From: Diphasiastrum complanatum
Taxonomy: Eukaryota; Streptophyta; Lycopodiopsida; Lycopodiales; Lycopodiaceae
Assembly (NCBI GenBank): GCA_029204225.1
Contig: CM055092.1
Coordinates: forward strand, 11,001,806-11,065,805
Direction: 5' to 3'
Length of the DNA: 64,000 nt
The translations under genes were made by a program, and so were the position numbers. Numbering within the stretch: position 1 is the first letter of the stretch; each line of letters starts with the position of its first letter. The notes under the pieces are model-generated. The model did not search any database. It was not told where the DNA came from and saw only the letters and a list, made by a program, of their open reading frames with translations. Below are positions 10,681 to 22,795 of the stretch, one piece after another.

Positions 10681-11005
10681 AAAATTTATCACAAACAGAA
10701 GTGGAAACAATATTTATAGATTTCTCTCTTATTTTGTCTAGCTCCTCTTGGGTAATCAATACTTTTGGTGATGAAACTTGCTGAGGAGCTGGACGAATAA
10801 CATGAGGAGGAAGGGGTGAAGATTCTCGATCTGAGTCAGATTCTCCAGCATCTGACTCAGAGCTCAGGAAGATACAAGGCCTCTTGGTCGGTATATGTCT
10901 AGGAGGAAGGAAAGCAATTGGTCTTTGAGACCCATCCTTCTTGGGGACAGGCCGCTTCCTCTTCCTCCTAGAGGTAGTCGGCAAGTCGGTTCTATTCAGA
11001 GGCAC
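10670..11005 (-). CDS. unidentified Ser/Pro/basic ORF
   Basis: A 111-codon minus-strand frame with a basic N-terminus (TSRRKRKRPVPKK), an acidic Ser/Asp/Glu segment in the middle and a charged end. The composition resembles a disordered nuclear or gag-type tail. I recognise no domain. It may be a fragment of a retroelement ORF or a lost exon. It overlaps the start of the plus-strand relic at 11010. Confidence 0.25.
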   Translation of the reverse strand: MPLNRTDLPTTSRRKRKRPVPKKDGSQRPIAFLPPRHIPTKRPCIFLSSESDAGESDSDRESSPLPPHVIRPAPQQVSSPKVLITQEELDKIREKSINIVSTSVCDKFYNF

Positions 11006-11009
11006 CCCT

Positions 11010-12310
11010 GGTGTGGAGGCATTTTTTGATATATATCTCAGATTTAAGTCCCTACTTAGTACTCCATTATTCAGATCTCAGAATAAGAAAATGATTCATT
11101 ATCAAGACCTGCTGGAACTCTACAAGCATATCTATAAAGCTAAGCTTGACAGAATGTTTACCAAGTTACATAATGATTTCAAGTTTGTAGATGAGTGCCC
11201 AATTCATAATAAAAAATGTAGATTTGTTGATTTTCAGTCTGCTTTGTTTTTTTTTCTTTTGTTAAATTTTTTTGACAATTTGGAGGCTGCCCCGTCCACG
11301 TCTGAGGCTACTTCTTCTAGTGGTACAAAGTTTGAGAAGTCAAAGATTGTAGATATATATATATTTTTTTATTGATACGAGCATTAATTTCGATGATTGT
11401 TCTGATTTTGATCCTACTCGAAATACGGCATCGTTTATAGGCCCTAGAACCCCCATTACCCTTTCTCCTTTGATCTTTGATCACTTTGCCTACTTATAAT
11501 ATAGATAGTAATTCCTTTTTGACAATATCGGATATATCGGATCTTTTTGACTTCACTAAAGCTGAGACTCTTTGCATTTTGAACAAAGAGCTTGATGAAT
11601 TTTAGAATATAATTGATTTTGATGCTGATGATCTTCTCCCTGGTGTTGACGATGTACATAATGATAAGTTTCATTTAGGGAAAGATTGTTTGAAAATGGT
11701 TGTGGAGAAAATGCGCAACAAAGAAGATGATCTACCTTCTAAGGAGAAGTTTCTTAGAATCCAAAGTCAACTTGGTTTTCCACATATATCTATTCACCAA
11801 CAATATTGACATCGAAAGGTGGGCATAATATCGATGGAGAGATAGTAATCAAGGAAGACAAAGCTGAATGCGTAAGTTTTTGTATCTTATCACGTACTAG
11901 TAGATTCGTTATGTTAGATTATATATTGGAGTTTACTTTGTTTTTTATCATTTAAGAAAACAAATTTTCTTGATTTTCGCAATTTGTCGAGGAGGGCAGA
12001 GATCTTCTGCTGGAGAATTTTTAAGAGATCATGCACTGGGACATTATCTGAAGTCCTTCAAGAATAATGAGATAAGTGTTGCCCATTCAAAGTTTCATCA
12101 ACATGGTGAAACTATGATTATGGCAATCAAGGCACTGTCTCATTTTCTTGGAGGAAAAAATTTCAATAAGGTGCATAAAATAATTTCTGTAAAGAAAACC
12201 ATTGCGGTTAAAATTTTAGGATATGGACCAGTGAATTCCATGTTCAGTTCATCTCATTTTGCATTGTATGCTACTTACGTTGATCTGAGTAAGCATGAAA
12301 AACTATGAGC
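11010..12310 (+). pseudogene. unrecognised multi-exon relic with SAM-like segment
   Basis: Coding-like stretches follow one another on the plus strand: 11090-11350 (YQDLLELYKHIYKAKLDRMF), 11375-11480, 11500-11817 with one in-frame TAG (DLFDFTKAETLCILNKELDEF), a stretch ending in a GTAAGT donor at ~11871, and a 112-codon open frame 11970-12308. The last contains FLRDHALGHYLKSFKNNEIS followed by a second helix-like HGETMIMAIKALSHFL, which resembles a SAM-type helical domain. The family is unknown to me. It converges on the minus-strand DDE-like relic 200 bp further on, so the two might be partner genes of one mobile element. Stops and frame changes indicate decay, though unannotated introns could explain some. 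Confidence 0.35.
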
Positions 12311-12507
12311 TCTTGGATCCATACCAAAGAAGAAAATTGTTGCATGATTCTAAGTTGCAACTTTCATTAGAGAAAATATCAGAAGCAGATTAGATACTGC
12401 TGAATTGTACTTTGAGAATATTTTTTTTTAATATACAAAATTTTATTGTGTCTATAGCCTACTGGCTTGTATAAATTTGCATGCTTTTTGAAATTTTTTA
12501 TAATCTC

Positions 12508-15236
12508 TCAATTTTGTATTATGACGAATTTGGATTCTTCTGTAAAACCATTGGAAAAGTTGCAGTATATGGTTGTTTTTTGTGCTAGTCCGCCATGTTG
12601 TGTAATTTTATAAAATGCCGCTCTTGCTTGCCAATGAGATTTTTCCATTCCTTGCGATGACCATATGCTAAGACTTCCACTATTTCTTGCAAAGAATGTC
12701 GAATGATGTCGTAATATGTGCTGCATGTCATAAAAACATAATCTAAATCAGTACCAAAAGTATCTAATTTAATTGCATATATTTGTCTATCGTAGTGTAA
12801 AATCAAAACCTTACCATATAATGTGTTATATGATCAACACCCCATGCACTTTGAACTGCATCCACAAATTCATTGGTTGTTTTCTGTATCATTTGTACAT
12901 CAATATTTGAAAATTTATCTTTTCTCAAGTATTTCACCATGTTGTCTAACTTTTTCCAAACTTCTGCTTTGTGTATACGAGTGGAACCTTCTTCTTCAAA
13001 ATCTTGAGTTGCTGCAATAATTTCTTTCAAAATTGTGTATTGAACCTTGGATTGTTTGCCAGAATAATTTGATAAAAGTCTTTGAGCTTTAGATCCTCCA
13101 ATGCTTGGCTTGCATGGAATATTTCCTGTTTTACCTGATAGCTTGTCATCTTTTTTTATTTTAACATGGCCTTTATGTAAGCCTGCTTTGGACAACACAT
13201 CCTCTAATCTGGAAATAGCTTCTTTCGCAGAGGCCTCTGGCTCGGAATTCCATGCAAACAAGATGTGAAGATAAATTATTTTTTTTATAATACGCACCTC
13301 TACATGCAATATACAGATATGAACATTTCGTAGAGGAATTGGTAGTACAGGTTTCCAATTAGGATCTTCTCGATCTATTGATATTTTGTATTCCTTGTCA
13401 TGTCTTTTGCTGTTTTCATGTAATACAAACAAGGGTGTTTAGAGTTAGCACCATGAGATACATTGAACAAACATTTTAATGTCTTCAAATCTCTTGCTAA
13501 ATGCCATTCAATGTTGAAAGTGCCAATTCCAGGAATATTGAGTGGAACTCTCTCCATGTGATTTTTTATGGTGGTGGGATATGATGTTCTATTAAATATC
13601 CATGAGAAAATGTCACGGTCTTCTTTCAGCACCTATAAGAGAATACAAAAACGTGATTAGCCTCATAATATTAACATAGAGAAGATTTTTCATATGAAAT
13701 CCATATTCAAATGATTATTCCTATTTATTATGCGAAGGAACTGCTATACCTGAAATGCTGCCAACCACCAGATATCATTTTCTGATTGAACACTGAAATT
13801 GAGGCCTTCTAAGTCTTCTGAATTTGAAAGTGCTCCATTCATGATTGTGAGACTGACTCTTTCCATTTTTTGTCCTTTAATAATTTCAGACTCATCTAAC
13901 TTGAGAACAAGTATCAACTTGTTATTGACATTCTCATTTGTAATATCGTAAAAATTTATGATGACTGTTAATAACTGATTAATGTCAATAAATAAATTGT
14001 TAGTTGTTGAAATTGTTATAAGCTATACTTTCTCCTTTCGAGCAATACACTTCATTGATATGAGATGGATTACCAACTATTGTCTGCATACCTTGGTTTA
14101 ACATGTTTTTTTTTTTTAAAAGATGAAATGGTCGTGGGATTGGAAACTTTTTAATATTTACCTGTGAAAATGCCTCCTTTATCATCTTAAACATTGTTGC
14201 ATATGCTTCCCTACTGATGCTAGAAAAGTCACATGCCCCCTAAAGCAATGTAGTATCTAATATTTTTCCAACTTCATCCATAATGCTATCAGTAACTGAA
14301 GCCTTAATCTTTTTCATTTTGTTATTATTTAACATTGATTTCATAGATTAGAAGTCAAGATAGAGCCTAGTGAGTTTCCAATTGAAATCTCATCGGCCAA
14401 ATGGTCTTCAACAACCAATGCTGATCTACATTGCAAACATAATGTTCATGAAAATGTCAGTAGAAATTAGGACACTCATAGTATTCACAGCAGTATATAA
14501 TAAGCAAATCAACAGAAAGTTGAAATGAATAAATAACAAAATTAGTGATTATGAATGAATCAAAAAGTTCAAGCAATATTCAATATCAAATAAGCTATAA
14601 CTTACTTGAATGCACGGATTCGTCTTCATCTATGACCTCCTCTGGATGATAGATCACATATATCCTTGTTTACCAGTCTTTTTCTCTTATTGCTTCGGAC
14701 CTTTCTGTTGAGCACATCCATATCTTTAACAAGAGACAAATATGAGATACACATGGATTGAAATGCAATTTTTATCTCATCATTACTAGTTGTATAATGA
14801 TGCAAAGAAGATTTCAACCTTTGGATCTCCTCCTCGACCATTTTCATCCAAACAAGTTTTCATCTTTGTAGATTTTTCTTTGCACTCCTTTGATATTTTC
14901 CTTGATTCCTCTTTCAAATATTGTATTCTTTGCATTGAATGTGCATTCCCATAGAACATCAAATTCTCATAGTAACCCAAAAGGCCATTTTTACCATGAC
15001 ACGTATAGATTATTAACTGACTCACCGAATGAAAATCTGGATGTTGCACATGGATCAATAGGATACAATGTTCTTGATGACCATAAATCTACATGCTTTA
15101 GCTTTTCCTCCCTGTATCGGACCATATCAGAAGTTGACAATTTGGGTTGCTTTGAATTTCTTGTCCGAGCGGAGCATATTCTGGTGACAGATCCACATGA
15201 AGATGATAAAGCTTTTTCATCCGTACAATAGTATAG
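12508..15236 (-). pseudogene. intron-bearing DDE-type transposase-like relic, copy 2
   Basis: Transcription runs right to left. Exon-like pieces: 15236-14600 (Ser-rich start, then a coiled coil such as IQRLKSSLHHYTTSNDE), ~14390-14163, ~13980-13750 ending DIWWLAAFQ at a GTATAG donor, 13632-12803 after a TTATAG acceptor, and 12720-12508 after a ...ATGCAG acceptor. Signature motifs: KLDESEIIKG (candidate Asp 1), EWHLARDLKTLKC (candidate Asp 2), CILHVEVRI ([M/L]H), then GSLSIWSSQGMEKSHWQA with a candidate catalytic Glu and ITQHGG. The second Cys of C(2)C has become Tyr (CLYY); copy 1 keeps CIYC. Frameshifts lie near 15050, 14840 and 13400, with an in-frame TAG near 14238. The motif order fits a DDE cut-and-paste transposase; the superfamily is unassigned. 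A Copia element split its 5' part. Confidence 0.55.
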
Positions 15237-16239
15237 TGATGAGAAGCGAGAAAAAGAGAAAATCACGAAACAATCGCGACAACCACGATCCTCTTGCGAT
15301 TCGGATGGAGTTCAGATGTGATCACTGGACACTGCTGGCTGAATCACTCCTACAATCCTCTAGAATGTATTCAGGCACTGCTGATCTACGTTTATAAAAT
15401 TAATGCAACATTCAACATAGTTTCAACCAAGGTACAAAATTAAATTGAACAAGGAAACTTAGACACACGAATAATAGCAGACGCATTTGCATTCGAGATC
15501 AGATACGACAAGAAAATCATCTATATTGATCTTTTTCTGATTTCTTCAAGCACTGCATGCAAATCCACGCAGTGCGTTGGCATGGGAGAAACACGGTTCT
15601 CTCACGCGTAATCGTCTCACTTTACTAGCAGACAGTTGGATCTACAGATCCTAGACAGAATTGTCTTCGCACGCAGGTAGACATGTATTCTGTAATTTCG
15701 TCTTAATTGCTTACTAGCATCAGAGTACTACACTGTATGTGTGTTATGTCTCCTCTTGTGTCAAGTATCATCCAGCAAGTATGTAGTCGCTCTATGTAAC
15801 TTTAAGATTAGAGTGATTAACCATCTACAACTAATCAGAAAATTACAAGAGTGGCGGATTAGCAACGACCTAGATTGTATCTGTTGACATCATGTCATCA
15901 GATCAAACATTTGTACTTTTGGGTACTTGCATGATCTCGCTGGTACTCTTTGGAGCGTGAAGGGCAGGAGAAGTTTCACGATGTTTGTTTCATTTTCGTC
16001 GTTGGTTTTGTTTCCATCATTGGTTTCGTTTCTGTCGTCTGTCTTTTTTTCGTACTGGACCGCAAAAGATTCACGAACGAGAATTTGTCTTTGTCTCCTT
16101 TGACTTTCGTGTTCGTGAACTGTTCGTCTTCGTCTCCTTTGACTTTCATGTTCGCGAACCGTTCATCTTCGTGTTTTTTGTGTCAGGCGGAGGGCTGAAA
16201 GCTAGCAAGGCTTTGTAGTTAGAAACATTTTGTTTCTTT
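15237..16239 (-). repeat. Copia 3' LTR (left copy)
   Basis: Direct repeat of 18763-19809. Shared landmarks include TGCATGCAAATCCACGCAGT near 15555 and 19080 and a C/T/G-rich GTTCGTGAACC series near 16100 and 19690. The RNase H frame reads into its start near 16200. Confidence 0.85.
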
Positions 16240-18720
16240 AGCTCCCTCTCAAAGCATGATAGCTTTATGATCCTGAGACTACTCCTCTTTCTCTCAAAGA
16301 GTCCTTTGTCCAGGGCTTTGGTGAAGATGTCAGCAACCATGTCTTTTGTTCCGATGAAGGTGGTGTGTAACATCTTCTTTTCAATTAGTGTCCATCTGCA
16401 AGACCAGAGGCTCATTTCTAGTTTCGCCCAATTCGTCCAGGAACTGCCTTAGCTAGATTATCTCGTTGGCCATCTTTGCTGCTGCAACGTACTCTGCTTC
16501 GCAAGATGACTAGGCCACAATGGTCTGCTTCTTGCTGACCTAGAGAACTGTTGCTCCTGATGCGATGGTGCACCCTCCTGAGACACTCTTACAGTCATCC
16601 TTGAGGGATGCCTAGCTAGCATCGCTGTAGGAAAGCATCCTAAAATATGCATTACGACAATAGCACAATCTATAATCCCTCATTAATTGAAGATATTGCA
16701 AAATTTGTTTTGCAATTTTCCAATGTGTCGAGCCTAGATTTGTGTAGAATTGGCTCATCTTTAATACTGCATAAGCAATATCAGGACGTGTGTTGTCTGC
16801 AAGGTACATCAGTGATCCTATCAGCTTCCTATAAGGTGTGAACTACATTTGTTCTCTCTCTTCTTCAGTCTTCGGACAGTCATCGTTTGTCAGCACCGTC
16901 CCTGCGAGCATTGGAGTGTTCGCTCCTTTGCAGTTCAGCATCCCAAAGTTCTCTAGGATCTTCTGAGTGTATTTGGACTAGTGAAGATATAACTTACCTC
17001 CCTCGTAATTGCTTTCAATTTGTAAGCCTAGGGAACACCTGGCTTCTCCCAAATCCACGATCTCGAAACGTTTCGAGATGTTTGTCTTCACCTCAGCGAT
17101 CAGCTGTTCACTCCTGCAAAGTATTAGAGTGTCATCTACATATACAACCACGATGATGATATGCCCATCTGTAACTCTGACATATACATTGGAATCAACG
17201 AATAGAGGCTTGAATCCTAATGATTTCAGGGCTTGATCTTTCTTACCATTGTCGAGTGAATTGTTTTAGACCGTAGATGCTTTTGTGCATTCTGCATGCA
17301 TAGTTAGGAAGTGAATTCGAGACATATCCTGGGGATTGATCCATATAGACCTCTTCGTCTAGTTTGCCATGCAAGAAGGCTGTCTTCTCATCCACAATGT
17401 GGATCTTGAGGTCATAAGCTGCTGCATATGCAAATAACAGACGTAGGGATGAATGTTTAATGACTAGAGAGAAGGTTTCAGAGTAGTCAATACTATATCT
17501 CTGAGAAACCCTTCGCTATCAGTCTTGCCTTTTTTTTGTCACATTCCCATCTGGTCCATATTTGAGCTTGAAAATCCATTTGTATTTGAAAGTCTTGCGC
17601 TTATGTGGTAATGGCTCCAACATCCATACTCAGTTCTTCTTCATGGACTCCATCTCTTCGTTCATGGTTTGGATCCATCTGTCCTTCTCTGGACTGTCAA
17701 TCGCTTTCTCAAAAGTCTGTGGTTCGCCACTAAATCCACAGAACTCCTTTGATGTAGAAGCGGAACTACCTAGCACATATCTTGTTGGCGCTCTTCATGG
17801 TCTTGTCGACCTTCTAGGAGATCCTCCTGGGACAACAATGCCTTTGCCTTTGTTTGCTCTGCTCGGTCCGGAACCATCTTGGTTTACAGGAACTGCGACA
17901 ACAGGCTTCCTCTCGAATCTTTCTTCTTCAGATTCGTTGTTTGAATGGGAGATGACTCAAAAATTTTCATTTTCGTGTTCGTCCTCTGCTCCCTCTGTTA
18001 TTAGCGGCAGGTCATAGTACCATCTCTCCAGAACTTCGTAGCTGATAGGATCGTCATTGGCCATTGTCCTACTCTCATCGAATCTGCCATCTCTCACTGT
18101 TTTCACAGTGTTCGTGTCTAGCATGTCGATTCTGTCATAACCTACCAGAAATCCTGCTCGGCTTTCTCATCAAGCTTCTTTTGAAGCTTATCAGGAATAT
18201 GTGCATAAGCTGCACATCCAAAAATTCTGACGTGAGATAGGTTGGGCTTTCTACGCCACCATAGCTCATGTGGTGTCGAGTGAGGAACACCAGACTTGCC
18301 TGTTCTGTTCTGGATGTATGCGACTGTAGCTACTGCTTCAGCCCACAGTACCCTTGGAGCCTTCGAGTAGGCCATCATACATATGGCTGCTTCCATCAGG
18401 GTTCCGTTCTTCTTTTCTGCAACACCATTGTGTTGCGGCATGTAGGCTGCAGTTCTTCTGTGAATGATGCCACGATCATTGCAGAAGTCAGTGAAGCAAT
18501 TCGAGATGTATTTGCCACCTCGATCTGTTCTGATCTACTTCAATTTACTACTTGTACATCTTTCGGCCCAATTCACATATTTTGTGAATTTATCAAGTGC
18601 TTCAGATTTATTTTGAGTGAAATAAACTTGTTGTTGATTGAAGCCATTGTTTCTAAAGTATGTTCCCTTGTTGATGGTTGTTTGTCTAAATGCTTGGCCT
18701 CCTGGATCTGATAGCTTCTT
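16240..18720 (-). pseudogene. Copia pol relic: integrase end, RT, RNase H
   Basis: From right to left on the minus strand: an integrase piece with RTDRGGKY (second catalytic Asp) near 18520; QHNGVAEKKNGTL (catalytic Glu) and FGCAAYAHIPDKL at 18441-18142; RT with HIVDEKTAFLHG-like and DDTLIL-type segments between ~17450 and 16850; then RNase H with MYLADNTRPDIAYAV near 16800 and KDMVADIFTKALDKGLF near 16320. The first catalytic Asp of integrase, the protease and gag are missing because the deletion reaches the LTR. Frameshifts and stops are frequent. It is closely related to the pol relic at 22655-24816. Confidence 0.8.
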
Positions 18721-18750
18721 GGCTATGTCAGATTATGATAAGATAGGTAG

Positions 18751-18762
18751 TCTCTGATATCA
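18751..18762 (-). other. degenerate initiator tRNA-Met primer-binding site
   Basis: Reads TGATATCAGAGA on the minus strand, next to the 5' LTR; compare the canonical TGGTATCAGAGC. Confidence 0.55.
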
Positions 18763-19809
18763 CTAATGAGAAATGAGAAGAGGAAGAAATCGCAAAACAG
18801 TCACGACAACCATGATCCTCTTGCGATTCAGATGGAGTTCAGATACGATCGTTGGACACTGCAAGCTGAATCACTCCTACAGTCCTCTAGAATGTAGTCA
18901 GGCACTGCTGATCTACATTTATAAAATTAATGTAGCATTCAACATAGTTTCAACCAAGGTGCAAAATTAAAATGAACAAGAAAACTTAGACACATGAATA
19001 ACAGCAAATGCATTTGCATTCGAGATCAGACACGACAAGAAAATCATCTATATTGATCTTTTTCTGATTTCTTCAAGCACTGCATGCAAATCCACGCAGT
19101 GCGTTGGCGTGGGAGAAACACGGTTCTCTCACTCGTAATCGTCTCGCTTTACTAGCGGACAGTTGGATGTACAGATCCTAGACAGAATTGTCTTCGCACG
19201 TAGGCAGACATGTATTCTGTAATTTCGTCTTAATTGCTTACTAGCATCAGACTACTACATTGTATGTGTGTTATGTCTCCTCTTGTGTCAAGTATCATCC
19301 AGCAAGTATATAGTCACTCTATGTAATTTTAAGATTAGAGTGATTAACCATCTACAACTAATTAGAAAATTACAAGAGTGGCAGATTAGCCACGACTTAG
19401 ATTGTATCTGTTGACGTCATATCATCAGATCAAACATCTGTACTTCCGGGTACTTGCATGATCTTGTTGGTACTCTTTTGGAGCATGAAGGGCTGAAAAA
19501 TTTCACGATGTTGGTTTCGTTTCCGTCGTTGGTTTTGTTTCCATCGTTGGTTTTGTTTTCGTTGTCTGCCTTTTTTTCGTATTGGACCGCAAAGATTTTT
19601 GTGTCTGACCGCAAAAAATTCTCGTTTGTGAATCTTTCGTGTTTGCAAACCGTTCGTCTTCGTTTCCTTTGACTTTCATGTTTGCGAACCATTCGTCTTC
19701 GTCTCCTTTGACTTTCGTGTTCGCGAACCGTTCATCTTCGTGTTTTTCGTGTCAGGTGGAGGGCTGAAAGCTAGCCAGGCTTTGTAGTTAGAAACATTTT
19801 GTTTTTTCA
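18763..19809 (-). repeat. Copia 5' LTR (right copy)
   Basis: Direct repeat of 15237-16239, about 45 bp longer because of extra CGTTGGTTTTGTTTC- and CTTTGACTTTC-type short repeats near 19520-19720. It begins TGAAAAAACAAAATG on the minus strand. Confidence 0.85.
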
Positions 19810-20001
19810 TATACTAACAAACAAGACAATGACAATGACAAAGCTGGAGATGGCGCTAACGACTCTGCTCGAGATAGAGATGGTGCTAAGCACTTGTTTT
19901 TGACCCTGGAGATAGAGATGGCGTAGGTTTTTTTTCAGAAATGTCACTCCTAATTCAAATTTTTGAGTGTTCCCAACTATTGGGAGGAAATATTTCAGCA
20001 T
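19810..20001 (-). pseudogene. 5' continuation of the DDE-like relic
   Basis: Removing the Copia element and one target copy joins this minus-strand Ser/Leu-rich frame to the Ser-rich exon at 15236. A Ser-rich N-terminus also occurs in the DUF7869-like relic (53813-54290). No start codon or promoter can be fixed. The repeated words GAGATAGAGATGG and GGAGATGGCG near 19845-19920 suggest a local microsatellite-like expansion. Confidence 0.35.
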
Positions 20002-21124
20002 TTTGAAAAATTATATTTTAACTATGCTTAAGCACTAGTGAAGTTTGATGTGACTAAATTAAGATGCATTCATTTACATAGAAAGTAGTGCAGGCAAATG
20101 CGTAAAGAAATTAGAAAATGATATTATAATTACTTTATAATTATTTTTCTCTCCTATATGGCATTTCTTATAGGGCCCCTTTGGGCCCATATTTTCTCTA
20201 ATGAAATATGCAGTCGCATTTTTTTGCATTTTTCAAAGTGTCTCAAATGTTAAGGAAATGACTTTGGCAAAATGTGGGGCTATCCCAATATTAAGGAAAT
20301 GAGATTTTATGACACTATTGTCTTTTTCGCAAAAAGCCGACACTGTCTCTTTTTTGTGACACTGTCGCCTGTGGCAGTTTTAGTTCATTTCTACAGAGCG
20401 ACAGTTTTAGTTTATTTATACAGACAGACTGTTTATGGCCAATTTTCACCGCTTATCAGCAATCAATTTCTGAGAAGGAACTGGATGAATGCCAGCAGAC
20501 ACCAGCCAACTGGCAATCGCATTTGACGACCTAATTACTTAGTATAAATTAGCTGTTCATACATCTATTTTCAAGTTCTGAAGCAACGAATCAACATTGT
20601 AAATTCTGAAGGAGTTGAGTGTTATTACACGATGCTTCCGCCTTTATCAAGCAGATAATTCATAATTAGAAAGTATTGTTGTTAGCTCTCTATCAAGCTT
20701 TCAAGCTTGACCTCTCTTGAGCATTCTAGTTCAGTCTTTTGGAGATTTATTTTAGAGTTGCTATTGTGCTACTGCTTATCAGCAGAGCTGTTTATTATTA
20801 GACATATTCTCAGTTACTCAGAGACAACTTAGAGTGCACGCTTTCTGTCCGCTATTGTTTTGCGCTCATTAGCATCTAATTTTGTTTTTCTGAATCAATA
20901 CTATCTTCTTATTGCGTTCAGTATATGTCATGCATCTCTGTATTGCTTTTGTAACTGATAGAAATTGTCTGAGAATTCAATACTTTGTGTTTGGCTACAT
21001 AATCACTTAGTATCTAGCGATTTCAAAGCTACTTGCTAAAGATTGAACGTGATTTTCATCACTACTGCTTTGTTTAATTTTTGATAGGCGTAGTCATGCG
21101 TTGGAAGTAGGAAGTTTCCGCATT
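20002..21124. other. non-coding, possible LTR-type DNA
   Basis: No significant ORF. The right end has a GGAAGTTTCCGCATTACATT... TTTCCGACAAG stretch that resembles the end of a plant LTR, directly abutting a Gypsy LTR copy. No partner repeat was found. Confidence 0.3.
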
Positions 21125-21732
21125 ACATTATCTATCCTATTTCCGACAAGGCAAAGAGAGAAGGAGAGAGAGAGTGTGTGTGGAGAGGGAGGTTAGCTCA
21201 AATGCTCAAGATGCATGTTAATGGAAAAACCATAACTATTAAAACAATAACAAGAAAATGGAAAGCAAATAGAAAACACAACAATAGCATTAGCATGAGT
21301 GCTTAGCAAATGACGATTCTTTGACTCTCCAAAATAGTATAGTCTCCTCCTTCTCATTAAGCATGGAAATATGGTACAAGAGGTGCCTTTTTATCAATGG
21401 GAAAGGCCCTTGCCCCAAAATCCTATTGGCTGCTTCTAAAAATATGTGCACTAATCTTAACCATCCATCTTGGGCCCAATCTAATCCAAGGGTCTTAAAA
21501 AGTACATTAGAAATCACATGATACACGCGAGTTTCAATTTGGACCCAACTTTGAAAGTTTAGACTAAGTTTATTAACTTGACATTGTGGCCTCAGGTTTT
21601 ATTTTATTAACAATAAGACCCAAATCTTTTTATTCTATCTACAACTTGACTTGCGTGTGGCCCTCGCAACACTTTCTACTTATTTATTTTCCGATTTTAT
21701 TTATTTACTGTGTGTTGGGAATACCCCCAACA
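21125..21732 (-). mobile_element. Gypsy LTR fragment (solo, inverted relative to 54591)
   Basis: Reverse complement of 54591-55200: both show the TGTTGGG...CCCAACA terminus, TTTGGACCCAAC, ATCCAAGGGTC-type words, a TTGCCCC...GGCCCTTG-type segment and the run TAGCTCAAATGCTC. The 5' LTR terminus lies at 21732 on the minus strand. The other end stops near 21125 at a GAGAGAGA-rich stretch, about 200 bp short of the full LTR. No gag or pol adjoins it, so it is a solo or truncated LTR. Confidence 0.75.
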
Positions 21733-22169
21733 AGAGCTAACTTTATCAATGGAGGTGATGAAGGTTCTTCTTTGGAAAAGGTTGTTGCTAATGATTTCTT
21801 TGATCATATGGAAAAAGATGTTGCTAGGTGCATTCATAAGTATCAATAGCAATCTATGAACAGAGGATCCATGCATAGAGACTCTATTCTAGTGGAATCT
21901 ATGTATAGGAGATTTAAGACCTTGCATTTACACATGCCTAGGGGGTCCTAGAGCCTATATGAGGAGCCCAAACTCGCCCTACTACACCATCATTTGGTTG
22001 ATTCATTGCCAGGATCTCTCTCTACTCTCATGCTTTCCTATTCCTTGGCTTGGGAGTGAAGCTTCTAGAGATTGATTGGTTGCTTCTACTTGGTTGGGTG
22101 GTTTCTCCAACAATGTGTTCTCTATTGTTTTGTCTTGTAAGCAAGACCTTGAAGAGGTAACTCTTACAT
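21733..22169 (+). mobile_element. probable Copia LTR 3' part
   Basis: It ends in ...CTCTTACA at 22168, next to a TGGTATCAGAGC primer-binding site (22170-22181). The left limit is not defined; similarity to the adjacent Gypsy LTR stops at 21732. No TATA box was assigned. Confidence 0.45.
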
Positions 22170-22500
22170 TGGTATCAGAGCAAGGCTTACCGAGATAGGA
22201 GAACTTGGAGAAGTGCTACTTTTCGTCGAAATTTCGGTGTGGATCAATTGGAATTCTCTTCCAGGTGAATAGAAAGGTTGCAAGTGGGTGTACTATCCAG
22301 GTTTCCATTTTCATGTTGCTAAGAACCATTTCTCTTAAAAAAATTTGGAGTTTTATGGAGAATTGTTCTAGAAAGCCAAATTCTGATGCTTTTTTGGATC
22401 TACTGATCCTCACAAAATTGTCTTGCTCACAAGCGGACAATATTCTGAATATTTTCATGTCTTGATTTCTTCTTGCTTGCATCATTTGCTTATGCATCAA
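22170..22500 (+). other. Copia primer-binding site and leader
   Basis: TGGTATCAGAGC at 22170-22181 matches the 3' end of initiator tRNA-Met. The leader that follows is interrupted near 22500 by the opposing Copia relic. No gag start survives. Confidence 0.6.
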
Positions 22501-22504
22501 CTAG

Positions 22505-22795
22505 AAAGTATATAGTTCGTGAACAATTTCGTGTCGCATAATGTAACTTCTAGATTAGAAGATTAAACATCTACAACTAAACTGAAATTACAAGAATACA
22601 AATTAGCCACGATCTAGAAAACTTCTGATGATGTTATGATATCAGATCATATTTCTATACCCTATCTATACCCCATGGTACTTGGCTGATCTTTTTGGTT
22701 GTTTGTGGAGCACGACTGATTTCGTGTCGTGTCATGTCGTCTTTTGTCAAAGTTTCAGAATTGAAAGCTAGCAAAGCTTTGGCATTAGCTTCCTC
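22505..22795 (-). repeat. truncated Copia 3' LTR
   Basis: A diverged copy of the LTR at 15237-16239 (shared words CATCTACAACTAA, TTAGCCACGA, ACTTGCATGATC/ACTTGGCTGATC). It is cut off at its outer end near 22500. The RNase H frame reads into it. Confidence 0.7.

Larger units (their letters stand above)
15237..19809 (-). mobile_element. Ty1/Copia element, internally deleted, with two LTRs
   Basis: A minus-strand element of 4,573 bp. The LTRs at 15237-16239 and 18763-19809 align along their length with many substitutions. The element runs TGAAAA...CATCA and is flanked by TATAG (15232-15236) and TATAC (19810-19814), a 5-bp target duplication with one mismatch. It sits inside the DDE-like relic. 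The internal region (~2.5 kb) keeps the second half of integrase, RT and RNase H; gag and protease are gone. Confidence 0.85.
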
